28,939 nucleotides of DNA, taken from IMG/VR virus record IMGVR_UViG_3300050821_012385, positions 1 to 28,939 of that record; one strand, given 5' to 3'. The notes under the pieces were generated by a model that was given only the letters and a program-made list of their open reading frames with translations, did no database searches and had not been told where the DNA came from. Origin of the DNA: a virus. The position numbers and the translations under genes are program-made. Every line of letters begins with the position of its first letter. The first letter of the stretch is position 1. Below, in pieces: positions 1 through 4,897 of this stretch.

Positions 1-38
1 CATGAGATGCAACCAGGAATGAGTGAAGGAACACGCCC

Positions 39-479
39 ATGACAATCCCCGGCAACTGGATCCTCAACAGCGATGACGCCGACCAGCTCCGCGACCTCGC
101 AGACCGCCTGGACCGCGCCTGGCATACATCCGAGCGCATCACCGACGCCAACCCTGGCGTCGCCCGCCAGCTCCGTGATTTCACCGAACAGGCGGGCAAC
201 CTCGCGACCATCGCCCGGGAGATCGCCGACTACGCCGATGCTGTCGACGAGGGCCGGGTCAGGCACGTCACCGGCACCGCCCGCCACCAAGGTCCCGGTG
301 ACAAGGTCCAGCTCCACGTCCCAGGTGAGCCGGAGCCGCTGGTGACCAGCGTCCAGGCGATCATCCGCGACACCGGGCTGACCCGAGTCCAGGTTGACGG
401 GCAGCTGCTCCGGTTCACGGTCATCACCACCACCGGGACAGGTGACCAGGTGGACACCCCAACCGGGTTCCAGGTGTAG
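39..479 (+). CDS. Hypothetical protein, 146 aa, first gene of cassette
   Basis: I do not recognise this family. The protein is acidic. Its N-terminal two thirds look helical, with Asp/Arg-rich stretches around residues 10-75. The C-terminal third looks like a small beta domain (KVQLHVPGEPEPLV, then TRVQVDGQLLRFTV). The ATG is preceded by GAAGGA with 8 nt spacing, which fixes the start. It is followed after 2 nt by the next gene, so it belongs to a tight plus-strand operon (39-1804) that probably continues from left of the window. No promoter is visible in the 38 bases before it. Confidence 0.85.
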   Translation: MTIPGNWILNSDDADQLRDLADRLDRAWHTSERITDANPGVARQLRDFTEQAGNLATIAREIADYADAVDEGRVRHVTGTARHQGPGDKVQLHVPGEPEPLVTSVQAIIRDTGLTRVQVDGQLLRFTVITTTGTGDQVDTPTGFQV

Positions 480-481
480 CC

Positions 482-673
482 GTGCCTGAGTACCGCATCA
501 GGTTCTCCATCGAGCTGGTCGACGACGAAGATGACGGCACCGAGATCGGCTTCGGGGTCTCCGGGGCCTGGCCTACCGTCGACGCCGCCATGTACGCCGT
601 TGAGTCCGATATCGGGAACCGCCAGTGGGAAACCCGACCGGGCATGCCCGATCCGAGTGAGGTCGACCAGTGA
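482..673 (+). CDS. Hypothetical small acidic protein, 63 aa
   Basis: No family recognised. The start is GTG, two bases after the previous stop, with a weak AGGTG as ribosome-binding site, so translation is probably coupled to the upstream gene. The protein is acidic (a VDDEDDG stretch near residue 13) and looks like a small beta-alpha domain (EYRIRFSIEL, then a helix DAAMYAVESDI). Its stop overlaps the next start in a GTGA junction. Confidence 0.8.
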   Translation: MPEYRIRFSIELVDDEDDGTEIGFGVSGAWPTVDAAMYAVESDIGNRQWETRPGMPDPSEVDQ

Positions 674-1188
674 ACCAGCGCCCCCTGATCCTCATCGACG
701 TCGACGGTGTCCTCAACGTCATCACGTCCGCGAAGGAACGCCGGCGCCTCCTGTACCACGCTGGCTGGCTGCAGGCCCACGCCGCGCTCAACACAGGCAC
801 CTACCGCCTGCTATACAACCCGGACAGCGGCCCGCTGCTCTCCCAGCTCGCAGCCGAGACAGGCGCCGAACTCGCCTGGGGCACCACCTGGGAGGAGTAC
901 GCCAACCTCATTGTCGGCCCGCTGATCGGCCTGCCGAGACTGCCCGTATGCCCCGTAGCGGACTTCCCCCACAAGGCCAACGGCATCGTCCCCTGGACCG
1001 CCGGCCGGCCATTCATCTGGTTCGACGACGAACCCGACGCCGCTGAGGTCACCGCGGCGCTTGCAGGCGACCAGCCGCACCTTGTCGTCCGCGTGGACGA
1101 GCGTGAGGGGCTGACCGAGGCGCACGTGGACACGGCCCGCGGCTGGCTGTGCCAGCTCAAGACCCCTAGCAATGGAGAGAGCCGGTGA
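670..1188 (+). CDS. HAD-superfamily phosphatase, HAD_SAK-like, 172 aa
   Basis: A probable HAD-fold hydrolase with all four motifs in order: motif I DVDGVLN (D10 nucleophile, D12), motif II in WGTTW (T72/T73), motif III Lys102 in HKANG, and motif IV WFDDE (D119/D120). The region after motif II (WEEYANLIVGPLIGLPRLP) matches my memory of the small actinobacterial HAD group named from Swiss-Army-Knife RNA-repair proteins, where it is thought to dephosphorylate nucleic-acid ends. That subfamily call is inference; the HAD fold is well supported. The length fits a stand-alone HAD without a cap domain. It starts at GTG overlapping the previous stop (GTGA) and joins the next gene the same way. Confidence 0.85.
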   Translation: MNQRPLILIDVDGVLNVITSAKERRRLLYHAGWLQAHAALNTGTYRLLYNPDSGPLLSQLAAETGAELAWGTTWEEYANLIVGPLIGLPRLPVCPVADFPHKANGIVPWTAGRPFIWFDDEPDAAEVTAALAGDQPHLVVRVDEREGLTEAHVDTARGWLCQLKTPSNGESR

Positions 1189-1424
1189 CCGCTGTGCAGT
1201 GGCGGCGGATCGCCGAACGGCTCGCAGACCGCCTCTCCGTCCACGCGTTCTGTGAGTCCCACCCGGCCAGCGCCCCTGATCCGGACTGCCCGTTCTGCGG
1301 TGACCGGACCGCCTACCAGGCCTACCTGAACGCGGGAGGACAGGATTGCCGGCGACGGCCACCGGCAGGTAAGCCCGTACCGATCGCCGAGTGGATGATG
1401 CGAACGCGTGAGGAGCAGCAGTGA
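1185..1424 (+). CDS. Small Cys-containing protein, possible zinc finger, 79 aa
   Basis: Family not recognised. Cys/His residues C23 and H26, followed by CPFCGD at 35-40, could bind one metal ion; this is inference. A basic stretch (CRRRPP) follows. The start is GTG in a GTGA overlap with the HAD gene, and the stop overlaps the next GTG in the same way, so this is a co-translated operon member. Confidence 0.8.
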   Translation: MTAVQWRRIAERLADRLSVHAFCESHPASAPDPDCPFCGDRTAYQAYLNAGGQDCRRRPPAGKPVPIAEWMMRTREEQQ

Positions 1425-1804
1425 ACAGCACCCCGGCCGAAGACGATCTCCCCTGGCGGCTGGCAGACCTGTGGCCAACCCCTATCGGCGCCCCCGGCAC
1501 GCCCCACATTGCCGGGGCGACACGCAACGCCCTCGCCCGCGCGGGGATCAAAAGCGGCCCTGAACTCGCGCAAAGGTCCCAGGCGGACCTGCTGCAGATC
1601 CCCGGATTCGGGCCAGGCCTCCTATCGGAAGCGGAACGGGCACTCGACGCCGCTCTCGGCCTGCGGCTGGCAGGCGACGAGCTGACCGGCTGGGAGCCGG
1701 GCGGCGTCTACGCGGGCACCTGGAGGCTGACTGCGAAGGCGCAGGACGCCGCCTACCGTGACCGCCGCGCCCGCCGTGCAGCAGGGACCGGTAACCATGC
1801 CTGA
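1421..1804 (+). CDS. RNA polymerase alpha C-terminal-domain-like protein, 127 aa
   Basis: Residues 35-80 read like the RNA polymerase alpha-subunit C-terminal domain. A NALARAGI helix is followed by a second helix (PELAQRSQADLL), the hairpin IPGFGPG (G62-F63-G64, helix-hairpin-helix type) and a final helix. In bacteria this domain binds UP-element DNA and activators. Here it stands alone, without the assembly domain, flanked by a proline-rich N-terminus and a basic C-terminus (YRDRRARRAA). It could modulate host transcription or simply be a DNA-binding helix-hairpin-helix protein; the sequence cannot decide. GTG start in a GTGA overlap; last gene of the 39-1804 operon. Confidence 0.8.
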   Translation: MNSTPAEDDLPWRLADLWPTPIGAPGTPHIAGATRNALARAGIKSGPELAQRSQADLLQIPGFGPGLLSEAERALDAALGLRLAGDELTGWEPGGVYAGTWRLTAKAQDAAYRDRRARRAAGTGNHA

Positions 1805-1826
1805 GATGGACAGCTATGGCGGGGCC

Positions 1827-2060
1827 TCACTCGTCAAGCCACCGCCACTCAGTACCGTACTCCGGATGACCGTGAATCTGCTCCAGGTCCGTCAGCGAAC
1901 CCCACACCGAATGCGACCTGAACTCCGTCAGCCACCGGACCGCCACCGTACCGTCACTGAATACCACGCCCTCAAACTGCACCTGATCGGGTGCGTTAGC
2001 TGCTCCCTGCTCCAGGTAACCGGCGGGCGGACTCGGGCGATAAACCTCGAAACGCCTCAC
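1827..2060 (-). CDS. Hypothetical protein, 77 aa, antisense to its neighbours
   Basis: The minus frame encodes a credible compact protein rich in Trp and acidic residues (DGTVAVRWLTEFRSHS, then DLEQIHGHPEYGTEW). The plus-frame reading of the same DNA looks random. I chose GTG at 2060 (product begins MRRFEVYRPSP). The frame is open to a TTG at 2090, which would add ten residues but would put the start inside the divergent promoter at 2077-2105. The ribosome site is weak (GGAA, 8 nt before). It faces the end of the plus operon at 1804 and is divergent from the gene at 2112. Function unknown; the style resembles short phage proteins that paraphrase a WHPNGxxAAxxW-type domain. Confidence 0.7.
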   Translation of the reverse strand: MRRFEVYRPSPPAGYLEQGAANAPDQVQFEGVVFSDGTVAVRWLTEFRSHSVWGSLTDLEQIHGHPEYGTEWRWLDE

Positions 2061-2076
2061 GCGCTCATTCCATCTA

Positions 2077-2105
2077 GTGACATTGTGCAATTATTGAGGT
2101 ACTAT
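2077..2105 (+). promoter_or_regulatory. Sigma-70-type promoter, family member 1 (leaderless)
   Basis: GTGACA at 2077-2082, a 17-nt spacer and TACTAT at 2100-2105. The ATG of the next gene begins 6 nt after the -10 box, so the transcript should start at or beside the start codon, giving a leaderless mRNA. It is one of six promoters in the window with identical spacing and the same -10 box. Confidence 0.8.
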
Positions 2106-2111
2106 TGAGGC

Positions 2112-2450
2112 ATGATAACTAACCGGAGAACCGTCACCTACGACGGCATCACCTACGCCCCCGGCGCCCAGTACCGGGTCATCACCGAGGGCGTCACCCT
2201 AGACGGCATGATCAGCGAGGGCCGCGGCGCCTACGGGGGCTGGCAACAGCACCTCCAGCCCGGGGACCTGCTCACCTGCACCGGATTCGGCCCCGGCTGG
2301 GGTGCCGACCCTGGTTACGGGGTCGAGTTCACCTCAGCCGAATCCGAGGCGGCTCGGGCATTCAACTGCGAGGTCAAGCCGTCGGCCGGCTCAATCTTCA
2401 GCTACCACCCCAAGGCGGGCGTGCTCGAGCCGGTGACCGCCGGATCATAA
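2112..2450 (+). CDS. Hypothetical protein, 112 aa, probably leaderless mRNA
   Basis: Family not recognised. The protein is rich in Gly and aromatic residues, probably beta (QYRVITEGVTLDGM, then GYGVEFTSAE), with one short helix (SEAARAFNCEV). There is no room for a ribosome-binding site: the -10 box ends 6 nt before the ATG. This is the actinobacterial leaderless arrangement. It is a single-gene unit with its own promoter and a strong terminator right behind it, wedged between the antisense gene at 1827 and the end of the capsid gene. Confidence 0.85.
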   Translation: MITNRRTVTYDGITYAPGAQYRVITEGVTLDGMISEGRGAYGGWQQHLQPGDLLTCTGFGPGWGADPGYGVEFTSAESEAARAFNCEVKPSAGSIFSYHPKAGVLEPVTAGS

Positions 2451-2461
2451 ACGGGGCTTCA

Positions 2462-2498
2462 GGGGAGGGCGTCAAAGCCGTTGACGCCCTCCCCTTTT
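2462..2498 (+). terminator. Intrinsic terminator, perfect 14-bp stem
   Basis: Perfect inverted repeat 2462-2475 / 2481-2494 with a 5-nt loop, followed by TTTT. It ends the plus transcript from 2112. It also lies just past the stop of the minus-strand capsid gene, where the same stem lacks a T tract, so it may work less well in that direction. Confidence 0.9.
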
Positions 2499-2504
2499 CG
2501 GCTT

Positions 2505-4382
2505 TTACGACCAGGTCCCGCTCGTGCCGGACCGGGTCGACTTCTGAATCCCCTGAATCAACCCGCAGTACATCGGCGCATTGACTACCAGAGAGCCGAA
2601 CAGGAACATGCTGTACCTGAATGAGGCGTCGATAACCGGCCAGGAAATCGAAAGGTAATCCTGGACGCAGACCATCTCAACGACATTGCTGACGTTCGAC
2701 CATGCGAAAGGCATGGTGTACGACATCAGGTAAGCGCTTCCCTGCGGTGTCCACGGGTGAACAACCACCCTGACAACGCTTTTCGTAATTGGATTTTGGA
2801 ATTCGCTGACGGCTGCGCCAAGGCGGACGCCTGGCACTTCCGACTGCTGAATGAACAGGGAGTAGTGGGTGTTGGCACCGGACTGAATGACGTCATTCGA
2901 TAGGCGCATGACGTCGCCGCCCTCGGCGATCAGCTCGGCGGGGTCAGCACGGTACGCACCGTAGGTGGCGCCGGTGCCGTCCCACAGCTGCTGCAGCGCG
3001 TTGTTCATCAGCGAGGTGTTCAGCGTGCTGTCGGCGGCCTGGTTGAAGTAGCCAGCCTGCCAGCCGGCCGGGTAAATGTTCCCGCCGGTGGTTGAGGAGT
3101 GGCCGGAAAGGACGGCGGTGAGGCCTTCCTCGTCGTTCGCGCTGAACGTGCCAGTGTCAGCCCCTGGGGCGACCGCCCCCGTGGTGGGGAGGGCGCCCTG
3201 GAGGGTGAAGTACTGGCCGCCGACCTGGCTGGCCATCAGGTAGTAGGTGCCGGCGCTCGCGCCGGTGGCGACGTAGATGTTGTAGAACTGGGCGCCGGGA
3301 ACGGGGGCGATCTGGACGTCGACGACCTGCCCGGAGGACCAGGCGACGTTCGCGGATGCGCCCGCGGCGGTCTGCCCGAAGAACGTCCCGGCGCTCACCT
3401 CCACGTACACGGTGGTCGTGACACCGGACAGGGCGGTCTCGCCGCTGTTCGCCGCACGGGCGGTCAGCGTCGCGGCGGCCGGGGCCGGCAGCGCGATCGA
3501 GGTTGCGCCGAGGTGCGACGCCTCCTCATTGAGCATGAACTCCTGCAAAAGCAGGAGGTTAGCCAGTGCGGAAATGTCCTCAAATCCCTGACCGGAGAAC
3601 TGCGCCAGCCAGCTGAGGTTTTCCGACAATCCCCAGAAGCGATAAGGGACATTGATGTCAATGGCGTCCTGATGGCCTGTTCCGGGGAGGTTCAGCGGCC
3701 AGTTCTGGGAACTGGAAGTGCCCTGAATTGATCCGCCGGACTGCACCAGCTCAGGAATGGAAAGGCGGACGAACCCGCCGCCGGACGGCCCGGTCTGAGA
3801 ACCGGACACACCGGTGATGACCTTACGCCGCCTGCTGGCGCCCTGACCCGGGGTCCGCGGCAGCTTGTTACGCAGCGGCGAGTACACCGGGTAAATCAGT
3901 GAGGACGGGGCGACAAGGTCGAACGGCACGAACCCGCTGTTAAGCGGGCTGGTGAGGGTGATGGACTTGCCGAGCGCATCGGACAGCTGCTGGTTGAGCT
4001 GGCCGACGAGCTGGAGCATGCCCTGGTTCTGCGGGCTGTTCGACAAGAAGCTGCCGAACTGGCCGGCGAACTCCGGCGACATCCCCTTGACGACCTGCTG
4101 GGGCTGCTCAATGCCCCGCTTGATCGCCGCGCGGAAAGCGGTCTCCGCGCGCATGCTGCGCTTGAAAACCTCTTCATCGTCATCAAGGGGCCGGTTACCG
4201 CCGGGCCGGGCGTAGCCGGCGCCTTTGACCAGCGACGGCATCTTGTCGCTGAGCATCGCGTCGGGCGCGTGATACCTGTGCGCGTCGGCCTCGGCGATCC
4301 AGTCAGGGTTACGGTCGGCGCCCCGGTCAAGGGCCGCCTGGGACGCGCTCCCGTAGGGGACTACGTCGTTTGCTGTGGTCAC
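2505..4382 (-). CDS. Major capsid protein, HK97-fold type, with Ig-like insert, 625 aa
   Basis: Probably the main shell protein. It sits directly after the protease module in the minus-strand late-gene order, and its length and composition fit a large HK97-fold subunit. Residues 1-150 are charged and helical with Gln/Asn-rich stretches (PQNQGMLQLVGQLNQQ), as expected for a scaffold-like delta region. The shell part starts near FVPFDLVAP (151). Residues about 297-412 form a Ser/Thr/Ala-rich beta insert with GAQFYNIYVATG and GTYYLMAS, typical of an Ig- or Fn3-like domain exposed on the capsid surface. The C-terminus is aromatic and beta-rich. The start is GTG, with GGAGGT only 2 nt upstream and inside a hairpin. 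The fold is inferred from context and style, not from a search. Confidence 0.85.
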   Translation of the reverse strand: MTTANDVVPYGSASQAALDRGADRNPDWIAEADAHRYHAPDAMLSDKMPSLVKGAGYARPGGNRPLDDDEEVFKRSMRAETAFRAAIKRGIEQPQQVVKGMSPEFAGQFGSFLSNSPQNQGMLQLVGQLNQQLSDALGKSITLTSPLNSGFVPFDLVAPSSLIYPVYSPLRNKLPRTPGQGASRRRKVITGVSGSQTGPSGGGFVRLSIPELVQSGGSIQGTSSSQNWPLNLPGTGHQDAIDINVPYRFWGLSENLSWLAQFSGQGFEDISALANLLLLQEFMLNEEASHLGATSIALPAPAAATLTARAANSGETALSGVTTTVYVEVSAGTFFGQTAAGASANVAWSSGQVVDVQIAPVPGAQFYNIYVATGASAGTYYLMASQVGGQYFTLQGALPTTGAVAPGADTGTFSANDEEGLTAVLSGHSSTTGGNIYPAGWQAGYFNQAADSTLNTSLMNNALQQLWDGTGATYGAYRADPAELIAEGGDVMRLSNDVIQSGANTHYSLFIQQSEVPGVRLGAAVSEFQNPITKSVVRVVVHPWTPQGSAYLMSYTMPFAWSNVSNVVEMVCVQDYLSISWPVIDASFRYSMFLFGSLVVNAPMYCGLIQGIQKSTRSGTSGTWS

Positions 4383-4385
4383 ACA

Positions 4386-4398
4386 CCTCCCGTGGAGG
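4386..4398 (-). promoter_or_regulatory. Hairpin covering the capsid ribosome-binding site
   Basis: On the minus strand CCTCC-ACG-GGAGG forms a 5-bp stem with a 3-nt loop. Its right arm is the Shine-Dalgarno core of the capsid gene, so folding would hide the ribosome site. Translation of the upstream leader ORF, which stops 7 nt before the stem, could open it. This mechanism is inference. Confidence 0.5.
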
Positions 4399-4404
4399 AA
4401 CTGG

Positions 4405-4452
4405 TCATGGTGCGCGGGGTGACCCGCGCGGGGTGATGGTCGTGGCGGTCAT
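4405..4452 (-). CDS. Possible 15-aa leader peptide upstream of the capsid gene
   Basis: An ATG at 4452 is preceded by GGGAGGT with 8 nt spacing, the best ribosome-binding site in this leader. It opens a 15-codon frame (MTATTITPRGSPRAP) stopping at 4405, 22 nt before the capsid start. A perfect 7-bp hairpin (4412-4418 / 4423-4429, 4-nt loop) lies inside it. It could be a leader controlling access to the capsid ribosome site, or a remnant. The peptide is too short to judge by composition; the strong ribosome site is the main support. Confidence 0.45.
   Translation of the reverse strand: MTATTITPRGSPRAP
4412..4429 (-). promoter_or_regulatory. 7-bp stem-loop in capsid 5' leader
   Basis: Perfect stem GCGCGGG / CCCGCGC around a 4-nt loop, inside the candidate leader ORF. 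With the hairpin at 4386-4398 it makes a two-hairpin leader before the most highly expressed structural gene. Attenuation or mRNA stability are possible roles. Confidence 0.45.
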
Positions 4453-4524
4453 GGACGGTCACCTCCCACGGGGACGGTGAGTGTTCTGCCGGGCCCTACG
4501 AGGGGCCGGCAAGCTAAGCAAATA

Positions 4525-4553
4525 TTGACAACACATCAAAATGACGATACTAT
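4525..4553 (+). promoter_or_regulatory. Sigma-70-type promoter, family member 2
   Basis: TTGACA at 4525-4530, 17-nt spacer, TACTAT at 4548-4553. It drives the 62-aa gene at 4583 and is divergent from the capsid leader. On the opposite strand TTGATG-17 nt-TAGCTT overlaps it and is a weaker candidate for the capsid promoter. Confidence 0.85.
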
Positions 4554-4582
4554 TTGAGTGTTATCGAGGGGAGGCGGGCAGC

Positions 4583-4771
4583 ATGAGCCGCAGCAGCGAC
4601 GCACCCGCATGGATGTCCGGCGTGGCCAAGGACGTGATGTCCTACCAGCAGCAGCACCTGATCGACGTGATGCTCGAACGCAACGAGGACATCACCGACG
4701 ACGCCCTCTGGCGCCTCCGGCGCAGCCAACTCGACCGCCAGCTCGAGCAGGCCCGCGCAGCCAAGGGCTAG
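4583..4771 (+). CDS. Hypothetical small helical protein, 62 aa
   Basis: No family recognised. The frame is open upstream to an ATG at 4541, but that lies inside the promoter. The ATG at 4583 has GGGGAGG 8 nt upstream and a transcript start near 4560, so it is the better start. The protein is almost entirely helical and charged (SYQQQHLIDVMLERNEDI, then a basic amphipathic C-terminus LRRSQLDRQLEQARAAKG). It is a single-gene cassette placed between the protease operon and the capsid gene. Confidence 0.8.
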   Translation: MSRSSDAPAWMSGVAKDVMSYQQQHLIDVMLERNEDITDDALWRLRRSQLDRQLEQARAAKG

Positions 4772-4775
4772 GCCG

Positions 4776-4895
4776 TCACCAGGGTCGCAGCACCAGCCAC
4801 AAGGCCAGGACCGCCGCGGCGACACAGAGGACCACTCCGGCTGTCACGATGAGCGTCCGGTGTGTGCGGTGCCACTCGCCCGGCAGCTGGTTCAC
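4776..4895 (-). CDS. 39-aa single-pass membrane protein
   Basis: A short frame begins with GTG two nt after the protease stop and ends at TGA, 4776-4778. A polar start (NQLPGEWHRTHRT) leads into one hydrophobic segment, residues about 14-36 (LIVTAGVVLCVAAAVLALW), and the chain ends LVLRPW. This is a clean single transmembrane helix with the positive charges on the N-terminal side. It would be translated by coupling to the protease gene; no good ribosome site of its own is visible. Function unknown. Phage membrane peptides of this size include holin-like and superinfection-exclusion proteins, but nothing here points to either. Confidence 0.65.
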   Translation of the reverse strand: MNQLPGEWHRTHRTLIVTAGVVLCVAAAVLALWLVLRPW

Positions 4896-4897
4896 CG

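Noticed and set aside
1758-2108. Plus ORF of 116 aa
   Set aside because: Covers the antisense 77-aa gene, which has far better protein character, and would run through the promoter at 2077.
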